Shown piece after piece: positions 38,573-46,526 of a DNA stretch of 64,000 nucleotides; position 1 is the first letter of the stretch; every line of letters starts with the position of its first letter. The notes under the pieces are model-generated. The model did no database searches and had not been told where the DNA came from. It saw only the letters and a program-made list of their open reading frames with translations. The position numbers and the translations under genes were made by a program. The DNA is taken from contig NZ_CP102850.1 in assembly GCF_024734075.1 (NCBI RefSeq), forward strand, positions 2,914,001-2,978,000, given 5' to 3'. Source of the stretch: Gordonia mangrovi (GTDB lineage Bacteria > Actinomycetota > Actinomycetes > Mycobacteriales > Mycobacteriaceae).

Positions 38573-38596
38573 CCGCGAGTGGGATAACACTCGCGG
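38573..38596. repeat. Short palindrome with flanking cactcgcgg repeats
   Basis: CCGCGAGTG at 38573-38581 and CACTCGCGG at 38588-38596 form a 9-bp stem with a 6-base loop. Further partial copies of gcgagtg or cactcgc lie at about 38534 and 38609. It lies between the broken transposase and the end of the convergent doc gene, and may serve as a terminator. The whole 38439-38626 gap holds no gene I can support. Confidence 0.45.
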
Positions 38597-38626
38597 GACG
38601 CAGGTATCACTCGCGGCGGCACTGCC

Positions 38627-39019
38627 TCACGTGCCCTTCGCTGACACGAACAGATCGTGCAGGGTGATGCTGATCTCGGGCCAGTTATCCATCCGTCCCT
38701 GTGCCACGTCGAGGACAAACTTCTCAGCACGGTCCACGTCCAGGTCGGCCTCGGGAACGATGTCGTTGATGTCGAGGAAGACGACAGCCGAAGCCCAGGC
38801 CGTTCGCTTATTCCCGTCCACCAGTGGATGATTGCGAGCCAGCGAATGCAGCAGCGCCGCAGCCTTATCCCAGGGTTCTGGGTAGGCGTCGAGGCCGAAC
38901 ACCGACACCTGTGGCCGGGCGACCGCGGCCTGAAGCAGCCCCTCGTCGCGTACATGCACCTGCTCGCCGCACGCAACCGACCCGGCAGTGATGACGTCGT
39001 GCCGGTCGAGGTAGATCAC
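38627..39019 (-). CDS. doc: Doc/Fic-type toxin (death-on-curing family)
   Basis: A 130-residue Fic-fold protein. The family loop appears as NHPLVDGNKRTAW (consensus H-x-F-x-[DN]-[AG]-N-K-R), preceded by DEGLLQAAVARPQVSVFG, and begins VIYLDRHDVITAG. Doc proteins phosphorylate EF-Tu and stop translation. The start is GTG 39019, overlapping the antitoxin stop codon (GTGA); the frame to 39049 shadows the antitoxin. Located inside the decayed IS segment, which suggests arrival with mobile DNA. Confidence 0.88.
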   Translation of the reverse strand: MIYLDRHDVITAGSVACGEQVHVRDEGLLQAAVARPQVSVFGLDAYPEPWDKAAALLHSLARNHPLVDGNKRTAWASAVVFLDINDIVPEADLDVDRAEKFVLDVAQGRMDNWPEISITLHDLFVSAKGT

Positions 39020-39213
39020 TTGAGGCGGTCGTTCAGTTCCGCCGACCACGCAGCTGACCGCCGGGCGGCGTCCAGAACGCGCCGACGATGATCGCTCGCC
39101 CGCTCTACCGCCGCATCATGGACAAACGGCTTCAGCGAAACTCCCTCACGCTCGGCGGCAGCCTTGATGCCAGCGTGCTCCTCATCCGTGAACTCGATGT
39201 TGAGTGATGGCAC
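39016..39213 (-). CDS. Antitoxin partner of the Doc toxin
   Basis: A 65-residue protein: PSLNIEFTDEEHAGIKAAAEREGVS at the N-terminus looks like a ribbon-helix-helix DNA-binding unit, and the C-terminal half (RASDHRRRVLDAARRSAAW) is a charged helix fit to bind the toxin. GTG 39213 has agggaagggg in front; ATG 39243 is an alternative. The gene order antitoxin-toxin with a 4-bp overlap is that of type II modules, which are normally autorepressed. Confidence 0.75.
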   Translation of the reverse strand: MPSLNIEFTDEEHAGIKAAAEREGVSLKPFVHDAAVERASDHRRRVLDAARRSAAWSAELNDRLK

Positions 39214-39323
39214 TTCACGCCCCTTCCCTGAACGAACCACCATGGTACCTAGAAGGGCACTAAGACGGTACCTTCTCGATGCCCCGTTGAGTTTGGGCGT
39301 GTTCCGGATACTTCGGACCGAGG

Positions 39324-40014
39324 TCAAGTAGCGAGCAGGTCGGCCAACGCGACGTCGGGGTCGGCGAGTTTCGACTCGTCGACCACCACCCCGGACCTGA
39401 TGAGTTCCTCCACGCCGTCGAGTTGATCCCAGATGTTGACCTGCATGCCGGCCTGGACATGCGATTCGGAGTCGAGCCAGAGAATTCGGCGTTGCCGCCG
39501 AGCAGATTGGTGGCGCGACCTTCGGCTGATTCAGCGCATTCGCCCAGTGCTCGTTGCGGACCCGATGCCCGAGGACGGGATGCTCGGCGTTGGCGATGTC
39601 CCCGACGACGAAGATGTCGGGATCGCTGCTGCGCATCCCGGCATCCACCAGGACACCGCCGCCGTCGGTCTTCACATCCGCGGATTCGGCGAGTTCGAGA
39701 TTCGGAATCGCGCCCGCAGCGACGAGCACGACGTCGGCGTCGATCCTCTCCCCGCCAGCGAGTCGCACACCCGTCGCGGTACCGTCGTCGACGACGATCT
39801 CCTCCACCCCGATCCCGGTGCGCAGGGTGACGCCCTTCTCCCGGTGCAGGTCGACGAAGACCTGCGCGACTTCGGGTCCGAGCGGACCGGCCAGGGGCAC
39901 GTCGGCCTGTTCGACGACGGTCACCTCGCCGCCCCGTTCCTTCGCCGCGGCCGCGATCTCCAATCCGATCCACCCACCGCCGATGGTCACCACGCACTTC
40001 CCCTCCGCCCTACC
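39324..40014 (-). pseudogene. Fragment of a ferredoxin/rubredoxin-type FAD/NAD reductase
   Basis: The minus strand reads VVTIGGGWIGLEIAAAAKERG (NADH-binding motif), VEQADVPLAGPLGPEV, VRLAGGERIDADVVLVAAGAIPNLELA, DPDIFVVGDIANAEHPVLGHRVRNEHWANALNQ. Further down and in another frame it reads WLDSESHVQAGMQVNIWDQL and LIRSGVVVDESKLADPDVALADLLAT before a stop. So it lacks the N-terminal FAD-binding part and has an internal deletion or frameshift near 39480-39540. Related enzymes reduce the ferredoxin of oxygenases and P450s. It ends where the right IS end begins. Confidence 0.8.
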
Positions 40015-40173
40015 CGATGTTCGCAAGGGTGTTCGAGTACCTGCCGGCTGATGTGCTTTCGCGGGCATTCCTATCTGAGGCATGGGTCCGGTTTCGCGGG
40101 CAGTTTGACGTGAGGCATTACGCCTGTCGGCGAGACGAATGTGCCGTGCTTTCCCCCGGGCATCCTTACAGTT

Positions 40174-40536
40174 CTAATTTGCTTCCCGCGGGCGGTCTGC
40201 GAGGCCCAGGCGCAGGTGTTCGCTGTGGTAGACGGCCTCGTCGAGAAGTTGGGCGACGTGATTGTCGTACAGGCTGTAGGTGATCGATCGGCCCGCGCGT
40301 GTGCCGGTCACCAGGCCGAGATTGCGCAGTAGCCGCAGCTGATGGGATACCGCCGATTGTTCCATTCCGATGCTGTCGGCGAGGTCGGTCACCGATCGGG
40401 GGCCCTGGCGTAGCTCGGTGAGGATGAGGAGGCGACTCGGCGTGGCGAGCGCTTGCAGCGTCGTCGCGACATGGGCGGCGGAGTCCGGATCCAAGCGAGC
40501 GCTCGGACGATGTCGCCCCTCGACTCCGTGTCCCAT
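40174..40536 (-). CDS. nmtR: ArsR/SmtB-family Ni/Co sensor repressor (NmtR-like)
   Basis: A 120-residue winged-helix repressor. The N-terminus MGHGVEGR is that of NmtR as I recall it, with Gly2/His3 available for metal. The DNA-recognition part is VTDLADSIGMEQSAVSHQLRLL. Core metal ligands D91, H93, H104 and H107 are all present (YDNH; YHSEH), but the last two NmtR histidines are Arg109 and Pro116 here. Start ATG 40536; the frame to 40581 runs into the operator. Divergent from a ctpJ-like transporter, the known NmtR target. Confidence 0.9.
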   Translation of the reverse strand: MGHGVEGRHRPSARLDPDSAAHVATTLQALATPSRLLILTELRQGPRSVTDLADSIGMEQSAVSHQLRLLRNLGLVTGTRAGRSITYSLYDNHVAQLLDEAVYHSEHLRLGLADRPREAN

Positions 40537-40563
40537 GAAACACGATGATACCGCCGACTTGAA

Positions 40564-40583
40564 ATATGAAGACATCTTCATAC
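40564..40583. promoter_or_regulatory. Probable NmtR operator
   Basis: TATGAAGA at 40565-40572 and TCTTCATA at 40575-40582 form an exact AT-rich palindrome with a two-base centre. This is the 12-2-12-like form (TGAA..TTCA) bound by ArsR/SmtB repressors. It lies in the nmtR/ctpJ divergent gap. Confidence 0.75.
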
Positions 40584-40595
40584 ATTCTGTCTTCA

Positions 40596-40634
40596 GAGTC
40601 GAGTCGAGTCGAGTCGAGTCGAGTCGAGTCGAGT
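40596..40634 (+). repeat. Pentanucleotide (GAGTC)n tandem repeat
   Basis: Seven perfect GAGTC units from 40596 to 40630 followed by a partial GAGT. It lies between the NmtR operator and the ribosome binding site of the ctpJ-like gene, in the untranslated leader or promoter. Such arrays change length by slippage. Confidence 0.95.
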
Positions 40635-40661
40635 TGCCGAATCACCGGAGGAGGGCCAGCG

Positions 40662-41444
40662 ATGACCGCGACGACACGGGTCGCCGAGAAGGGCGCCGGA
40701 CGTGTGCCGGCGCCGCCCCCGTCGATCGTCCGGACGGGTATGCGGTTGCCGGCGGTGCGATGGGCGGTGATCGCATTCGCAGGGTTCGCTCTCGGGTGGG
40801 GACTGCAGCTGGTCGGCGCTCCTGAATGGCTGTGGTGGATGGCGTATCTGGCGTGCTATGTCACCGGCGGCTGGGGTCCCGCGGTGGCCGGGTTGCAGGC
40901 GCTGCGCGAGCGGACGCTCGACGTCGACTTGCTGATGATTGTCGCTGCGATCGCTGCGGCATCGATCGGCCAGGTATTCGACGGGGCTCTGCTCATTGTG
41001 ATCTTCGCGGCATCGGGGGCGTTGGAGAACGTCGTGACCCAACGCACCGCAGACTCGGTCACCTCACTTCTCGGCTTGGCTCCCGAGCGCGCCACTCTGG
41101 TCGATGCCGACGGGACGACCAGAGTGATCGATTGCCGGGAACTGCAGGTCGGGCAACACGTCCTGGTCCGCCCAGGCGAGCGGATCGGTGCCGATGGTGT
41201 GGTCACGCACGGGGTGAGCGAGGTCGACCAGCAGGCAGTGACCGGCGAATCAGTGCCGATCACAAGGGGAGTCGGCGATGAAGTGCTCTCGGGAACCGTG
41301 AACGGAACCGGTGCACTGACGGTCGAGGTGGTCCGGCCGGCCTCGGAGTCGGTCATCGCCCGCGTCGTTGCACTTGTGGAAGAAGCATCCGCGACCAAAG
41401 CCCCGACACAGCTGTTCATCGAAAAGGTCGAGCAGGCCTACTAA
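40662..41444 (+). pseudogene. ctpJ: 5' part of a ctpJ-like P1B-4 metal-transporting ATPase, cut by IS110 insertion
   Basis: 260 codons from ATG 40662 (ggaggaggg upstream). It contains the first membrane helices (WAVIAFAGFALGWGLQLVG, LLMIVAAIAAASIGQ) and the actuator domain with VDQQAVTGESVPI (the TGE motif). The frame ends at VEQAY, where the IS110 element supplies a stop codon at once. The missing continuation resumes at 42973. By homology the intact protein exports Co2+/Ni2+ and is repressed by NmtR. As it stands it lacks the ion-binding helix and the ATPase domain. Confidence 0.9.
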
Positions 41445-41499
41445 TGGGAGCTACTGGGTCTGGTCGTGAGTTTGGGTCAGACTTGGTGTTGGTGGCTGC

Positions 41500-41672
41500 T
41501 GCTGGGTGAGCACTCGTGCCTACGGAACCGTTGATGGCGAGTTCTGGATCGAGACCGTGCCCCTGGTGGTCGGCCAAGAGGGTGTGATTGCTGCTGGGAT
41601 GTCGTGCCGGCTCCGATGTGGTTTCGGGGTGTGAGCACTGAACCATTAGTTCGCGAGGGTCCTCCGGCCAGC
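41500..41672 (+). ncRNA. Predicted bridge RNA of the IS110 element
   Basis: The left end folds on paper into two loops. Target loop: stem GCAC/GTGC (41510-41513 with 41557-41560) and inner stem GGAAC/GTTCT (41524-41528 with 41541-41545), framing GCCTAC (41518-41523, equal to the left target flank plus the core C) and ATCGAG (41548-41553, complement of the core and right flank CTCGAT). Donor loop: outer stem around 41572-41582 with 41661-41669 and inner stem GTGC/GCAC (41604-41607 with 41635-41638), framing GGGATGTC (41596-41603, equal to the right IS end plus the core C) and CCATTAG (41643-41649, complement of the left IS end CTAATGG). RNA ends are approximate. Confidence 0.8.
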
Positions 41673-41721
41673 TGCCGTGTTGAACAATCGACGGCTTGGT
41701 AGCTGTGAGGAGGCACCGGCA

Positions 41722-42951
41722 GTGGCAGTGTTGTTCGTCGGGGATGATTGGGCCGAAGACCACCACGATGTCGAGTTTCAAGACGAGCGTGGGCAGGTGT
41801 TGCGGCGGGCGCGGTTGCCTGAGGGGATCGCCGGGATCGAGAGGTTCGGGGAGATCGCGGCGACCTTCCTCGACGAGGGCGATCAGCCTGACCAGGTGCT
41901 GGTGTGTATCGAGATCGATCGCGGTCCGTGGGTCAACGCGTTGATCGCTGCGGGGTATCGGGTATTTGGAGTCGATCCCAAACAGGCCCATCGCTACCGC
42001 GAGATCGTGGTCAGTTCGGGCGCCAAGAGCGACAAGGGTGATGCGCATGCGCTGGCCGAGATGCTGCGGAGTCGTCGCCACCAGTTGCGGGAAAGTGGTG
42101 GGGACTCCGAGATCGCGGACGCGGTCAAGGTGGTGGCCCGCGCGCATCAGACGATGATCTGGGAACGCACGCGCCACATGCTGCGGGTGCGTGCGGCGCT
42201 GCGCGAGTACTTCCCGGCGATCCTGCTGGTGTGTTCGGCGTTGGATCTGGAATTGACGAGCCGGCCGATCCTGGGCTTGCTGACCAAGGCGCCGACCCCG
42301 GCGCGGGCGGCGAAGCTGACCAAAAGCCAGATCCTGCCCCTCCTCAAGGGTCGCCGCAACAAAGACACCAAAGCTGTTGAGATACAACAGATCCTACGCG
42401 GACAGCACCTCGGCCAACCTGATCGGGTCACCGACGCCTACGCGGCCTCGGTGCGCGCCTCGGTGGCGGTGCTGGGTGTGGTGATCGAGCAGATCGACGA
42501 GCTCGCCGGCGAGGTCGATGCCCATTTTTCCCAGCACCCGGACCATGAGATCTACCTCAGCCAGCCCGGCATGGGGCCGACCGTGGGACCCCGGGTGCTC
42601 GCCGAGTTCGGGGACGACCCGTTACGTTTCCGCAACAGCAAAGCCCGCCGCAACGCGGCGGGCACCAGCCCCATCACGAAACAGTCGGGCAAATCGCGGA
42701 TCGTCTCCGCCCGCTACGTCCACAACGACCGACTCGTCGACGCCCTGATGGCCCAGGCCCACGGAGCCTTCATGCACGACGACGGCGCCCGCGCCTACTA
42801 CCGCAAACAACGAGCCCGAGACGTCGACCACAACGCCGCGCTACGCCAACTCGCCAACCGCCTCGTCGGCATACTCCATGGCTGCCTGGCCCGCGGTATC
42901 CCCTACGACCCCGCCACCGCATGGAAGGACCAAACCCCCGCCGCGGCTTGA
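41722..42951 (+). CDS. IS110-family transposase (DEDD/Ser bridge recombinase)
   Basis: A 409-residue recombinase. The N-terminal RuvC-like DEDD domain has VGDDWAEDHHD, CIEIDRGPW and GAKSDKGDAHALAEML. A central helical part follows. The C-terminal Tnp domain has SQPGMGPTVGPRVLAEFGDD and AGTSPITKQSGK with the family serine. It looks intact. GTG 41722 is 9 bases from gaggagg; GTG 41728 is possible. By recent work on this family it recombines donor and target DNA as a complex with the bridge RNA. Confidence 0.93.
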   Translation: MAVLFVGDDWAEDHHDVEFQDERGQVLRRARLPEGIAGIERFGEIAATFLDEGDQPDQVLVCIEIDRGPWVNALIAAGYRVFGVDPKQAHRYREIVVSSGAKSDKGDAHALAEMLRSRRHQLRESGGDSEIADAVKVVARAHQTMIWERTRHMLRVRAALREYFPAILLVCSALDLELTSRPILGLLTKAPTPARAAKLTKSQILPLLKGRRNKDTKAVEIQQILRGQHLGQPDRVTDAYAASVRASVAVLGVVIEQIDELAGEVDAHFSQHPDHEIYLSQPGMGPTVGPRVLAEFGDDPLRFRNSKARRNAAGTSPITKQSGKSRIVSARYVHNDRLVDALMAQAHGAFMHDDGARAYYRKQRARDVDHNAALRQLANRLVGILHGCLARGIPYDPATAWKDQTPAAA

Positions 42952-42972
42952 CATCAAACCTTCAGGGATGTC

Positions 42973-44097
42973 TCGATGACCGTGGTCGTTGCGACGCTCC
43001 TGGTTCTGAGTGTGCCGATCATGGTGTTCGGCAGCTCGTTCGAAGACGCACTACTGCGAGCGATCGTGTTCATGATCGTCGCATCGCCATGCGCCGTCGT
43101 CCTCTCGACGATGCCGCCGCTCCTCGCCGCGATCGCCAACGCCGGAAGGCATGGCGTACTGGTGAAATCGGCTGCGGTCATGGAAGCGGTCGGTCAGACC
43201 ACGATGGTCGCCTTCGATAAGACGGGCACTCTCACCGAAGGCCGTCCGGAAGTCACACGCATCACCACGCTGTCGCGGTGGCAGAGCTCTGAGGTCCTCG
43301 CCTACGCGGCGGCAGTCGAGCAACCCAGCGAACATCCACTCGGACGAGCCCTCGTGCGAGCGGCCGTCGAGCGATCCGTCGACGTGGCCGCCGTGGCGCA
43401 GTTCCGTGCTCTACCCGGCCGCGGCGTAGTGGGCCGGGTGAACAGGCGCAGGGTCACGGTCGAGCGCGCCAACGCAGCTGATTCGGTCGGCACCGTGGTC
43501 GGGGTGTTCGTCGACGGTGAGGAGATCGGCCGGATCGAGCTCTCCGACCAACTGCGTGACGGCGCTCCAGCCGCCGTTAGAGCTCTCGGCGATCTCACCG
43601 CCGAGCCAGTTCACGTGCTCACCGGAGACCATGCTGCCGCGGCAGCGCAGGTCGCCGAGAGTTGCGACATCGGGTCGATCCACGCCGAACTCCTCCCCGA
43701 GGACAAAACTCGTATCGTCCGTGCTGCCGAGCATGCGGGCCAACGCGTCCTCCTCGTGGGTGATGGCATCAACGACGCGCCGGCGCTGATGGCCGCCAGC
43801 ACGGGCATCGCAATGGGCCGCTACGGATCAGACCTCGCGCTCGACACTGCTGACGCCATCATCACGCGCGACGACCTCGGCGCGGTGCCCGCTCTCATTC
43901 GACTGTCGCGCCAAGCGCGACGCTATGTCGTCGCGAATCTGTGCATCGCCGCCACCGTCATCGCCACACTGGTCACCTGGGATCTCGTCGGCACACTGCC
44001 GCTGCCTCTCGCGGTCGCCGGACACGAGGGTTCCACCATTCTCGTGGCGCTGAACGGGGCGCGCCTACTCCGTCAATCAGCATGGTCCGCAGGATGA
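42973..44097 (+). pseudogene. ctpJ: 3' part of the ctpJ-like P1B-4 ATPase after the IS110 insertion
   Basis: In frame with the 5' part once the IS is removed. It holds the transmembrane metal motif SPC (FMIVASPCAVVLSTMPPLL), the phosphorylation site DKTGTLTEG, the P1B histidine-proline pair (SEHPLG), GDGINDAPALMAA, and the last-helix HEGST motif that marks the P1B-4 (Co/Ni) subgroup. ATG 42976 could start translation, but the product would lack the first helices and actuator domain, so function is not expected. Confidence 0.88.
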
Positions 44098-44173
44098 GCG
44101 TCGCAACCCGGGGAGGTGTGCGACCGCTGCCGTGTCGCGGAGTCCTCCGGCCGCAGCGCGACTACCCCCGCGA

Positions 44174-45538
44174 CTACCCCCGCGGCGTCCCCACCACGAA
44201 ACTCCCGACGTTGCATTCCACCAGTTCGTCTGTGCCGGTGGCCTCGCCGAACGCGGCGGTGTCTCCGTAACCCTGAGCCACGCCGCCGAGTCCCATGGCG
44301 GTGGCGGTGAGGTAGAGCGTCTGGGTCAGCACGCCGACATGTTTGAGGATCACCGCGTACGGCATCTGCTCGTAGGTCCACATGATCCGACCCGGGCGGG
44401 CCGCGAGCACCAGGAGTACCTGCGGCAGTTGGCCATCGGCAAGGGTGAGCGACGCGGGCGCGACCAGTCTGGCGACCGCCGGACTGTCGTAGGGCGCGAC
44501 CGGCCGCAGGACATGGTCGACAGAGTCGTAGTGGTACATCCCCGGCTCCACACCATCGGCGGTGCGCACGACCGGATAGATCTCCAGCTCGTACAGTGAC
44601 CCGCCCGATGGATACGGCCGGGACGGGAGTTCCTCGGGGACCGGCCGGTCGGCGTTCACGGTTCGGACGCTGCGGGTGCGGGCACATCGGAACAGCAGCT
44701 CGCCCAATTCGGTCAGCGAGATCGGATGTGCGTCATCGAAGTCGCGCACCGACTTCCGGTCTTCCACCACCGCTGTCAGGGACTGGTCGGAGGTGCGAAG
44801 TGCCGAGAGGTCGGGTTGGGGGAGGGCAACCGGCTCTCCGGGATAGATGTCCGGCCGGGCCGGAACCGGTTCGAATTCGCCGTCGGCCCATCGGGTGGGC
44901 CCGAAATGCTGCCAGTTGGTCGCGCGGTCGCCGACGGTGCTGTGGCGATGGAACCAGAGTTCATGCGGACCCCAACTGCGGGTGGGGAAGTCGGCGCGCT
45001 CGCGGCCGGCGGCAACCGCATGACCCGACCAGACCAGATCGGACCGTAGTCGACGGTGTACTGCCGTCTGCGGCGAATCCGAACCCAAGCCGCTCGCGGC
45101 GGCGAGGATCTCCGGGTCGTGGATCTCGATGTCGCACCAGCTCCGCGGGTTCTCGGCGACGACGGTGCCGCCCTCGCGTCGGATCACCGTGAACCGCGAC
45201 AACTCGACCTCGTCGCTGACATCGGCAACCGCGGGACGTGCGGTCGGCGGCCGCCGGAACGGCCGCAGCGAGTACAACTCTCGACTGCCCGCCGAGACCG
45301 TCATCGACACCGCGCCGGCCCCGATCAACAGCTCGACGAGACCGTCGACGTGGGCATCGGAACCCTCGGACACCGTGATCGGGCCCGCGTTGAGCGACCG
45401 GAGCACGGCCAGCTGCGGTCGGGTGAGCTTCTCCAGCCGCTTCTTGGCCGGCAGGACCACCGCGACACCACCGCCGCCCAACAGGAACCTGGCCCCGGGC
45501 GCGAGCGTGTAGACGGTGTGCACCGCGATGTCGCTCAT
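44174..45538 (-). CDS. SagB-type FMN-dependent dehydrogenase
   Basis: A 454-residue protein. Residues about 1-230 are a divergent N-terminal domain (YTLAPGARFLLGGGGVAVV, WGPHELWFHRHS). Residues about 250-454 form a nitroreductase fold: RKSVRDFDD, SGGSLYELEIYPVV, GMYHYDSVDH, ILKHVGVLTQTLYLTATAMGLGG. That fold is the SagB family, whose members oxidise thiazoline or oxazoline rings to azoles with FMN. ATG 45538 is 10 bp after the siderophore-binding lipoprotein stop codon, so both probably share the iron-boxed promoter. A role in converting the siderophore oxazoline to oxazole is inference. Confidence 0.82.
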   Translation of the reverse strand: MSDIAVHTVYTLAPGARFLLGGGGVAVVLPAKKRLEKLTRPQLAVLRSLNAGPITVSEGSDAHVDGLVELLIGAGAVSMTVSAGSRELYSLRPFRRPPTARPAVADVSDEVELSRFTVIRREGGTVVAENPRSWCDIEIHDPEILAAASGLGSDSPQTAVHRRLRSDLVWSGHAVAAGRERADFPTRSWGPHELWFHRHSTVGDRATNWQHFGPTRWADGEFEPVPARPDIYPGEPVALPQPDLSALRTSDQSLTAVVEDRKSVRDFDDAHPISLTELGELLFRCARTRSVRTVNADRPVPEELPSRPYPSGGSLYELEIYPVVRTADGVEPGMYHYDSVDHVLRPVAPYDSPAVARLVAPASLTLADGQLPQVLLVLAARPGRIMWTYEQMPYAVILKHVGVLTQTLYLTATAMGLGGVAQGYGDTAAFGEATGTDELVECNVGSFVVGTPRG

Positions 45539-45548
45539 GGGGCCGACG

Positions 45549-46526
45549 TCAGGCTGCGGCACGCTGCAGCGCCGGATACATCTTGTCGAGCACATACGGG
45601 ATCGACAGCGGCGTCGGCTCGTTGAGACCGCCGATCTCGGCCACCGACAGTCGGCTCACCGCGCCACTCTCCACCGAACGCAGTCCCTGATATCCGGGTA
45701 GTCCCTCCAAGGCATTCATCTGCTGGTCGGTGTTCGCGGTGACCACCAACAGGTCGGAGTCAAGCATCGGCACATTCTCGGTGGAGATCGGAAAACGCGG
45801 TTGACCGTTCTCGCGGAACTGTGCGACCAGCTGTGGTGCGATGCTCATCCCCAGTGACTGGAACAGTAGGGTGGCGCCGTCGTCGGGGTCGGCCAGCACC
45901 TGTATCTGATCGTTGGAGTACATGTACGCCATCGTGTAGGTCTTGCCCGCCAGGCCCGGCATGTCCTGCTTTGCGGCCTCGATCTGCTCGTCGACGCCGG
46001 CCGTGATCTCTTGGGCCTTCTCGGGTTCGCGCAGGATCGTGCCGAGGAAGGTGACCATGTCCTGCCACGGGTCGATCTGCTTTCCGGTGATGCCGGGGAT
46101 CGTCGGGGCCAACTTCGAGACGCTGTCGTAGATCTCGGGTTGGCCGTCGGCCATGTAGGACGTCGCAAGAATCAGGTCGGGCTCGGCCTTCGCCACCTGC
46201 GCGACGATGTCGTCGGTGCTGATCGGAGTGGAATCCTGCAGCTGATCACTCGCCCACGGGGCAGGACTGCCGGTCAACACCTGGATGTTGTCGAGATAGG
46301 CGACCGGGGTGATCCCGAAGGACAACGTCACGTCGATCCACTGCGCGCCGAGTGCGACGATCCGCTGGGGCACACCGTTGATGGTGACCGAGCCCTTCGA
46401 GGTGTTGACCTGGATCGGCGCGCCCTCGTCGGCGGATTCGTCGGGCGAACTACAGGCACTCAACGCCAGCGCCGCCGCCACCACCGAGGCGATCGACACG
46501 AGCAGAACACGCAACGCACGGGTCAT
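45549..46526 (-). CDS. Iron-siderophore ABC transporter substrate-binding lipoprotein
   Basis: A 325-residue FecB/FepB-family protein. A signal peptide with a lipobox ends at Cys25 (ALSAC). The folded part shows QRIVALGAQWIDVTLSFGITPVAYLD, AEPDLILATSYM, KLAPTIPG, DPWQDMVTFLGTI (family long helix) and SDLLVVTA. It should sit on the outer face of the membrane and hand ferric siderophore to a permease, which is not encoded in this window. An iron box lies directly before ATG 46526. Confidence 0.9.
   Translation of the reverse strand: MTRALRVLLVSIASVVAAALALSACSSPDESADEGAPIQVNTSKGSVTINGVPQRIVALGAQWIDVTLSFGITPVAYLDNIQVLTGSPAPWASDQLQDSTPISTDDIVAQVAKAEPDLILATSYMADGQPEIYDSVSKLAPTIPGITGKQIDPWQDMVTFLGTILREPEKAQEITAGVDEQIEAAKQDMPGLAGKTYTMAYMYSNDQIQVLADPDDGATLLFQSLGMSIAPQLVAQFRENGQPRFPISTENVPMLDSDLLVVTANTDQQMNALEGLPGYQGLRSVESGAVSRLSVAEIGGLNEPTPLSIPYVLDKMYPALQRAAA

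Larger units (their letters stand above)
37661..40117. mobile_element. Decayed IS-bounded segment (IS1202-like/ISNCY type ends) with foreign cargo
   Basis: The left end, 37661-37720, and the reverse complement of the right end, 40057-40117, align over about 60 bases. Each holds an outer CTCACGT, then two CTGCCCGCGAAA-type blocks (37674-37685 and 37710-37720; 40057-40066 and 40091-40102) at matching spacing. Between them lie a broken transposase, a toxin-antitoxin pair and a reductase fragment. Either one element that took in cargo, or two partial copies of one IS framing it. No clear target duplication was found. The IS family name is a recollection from the transposase type. Confidence 0.6.
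41441..42973 (+). mobile_element. IS110-family insertion sequence with CT core
   Basis: The reading frame of the ATPase gene is restored exactly (EQAY-SMTVV) if bases between a CT at 41441-41442 and a CT at 42972-42973 are removed leaving one CT. The element is therefore about 1.53 kb, with no terminal inverted repeats and a two-base core shared by both ends. It has about 280 non-coding bases on the left, one transposase gene and about 20 bases on the right. That is the architecture of the IS110 group, whose CT-core recombination is directed by a bridge RNA in the left end. Confidence 0.9.

Noticed and set aside
37655..40125. Target-site duplication around the IS-bounded mosaic
   Set aside because: I compared the bases just outside 37661 and 40117 and saw no convincing direct repeat, so none is claimed.
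42976..44097. The ATPase 3' half as an independent gene with its own ATG
   Set aside because: It lacks the first membrane helices and the actuator domain, and joins in frame with the 5' half once the IS110 element is removed.
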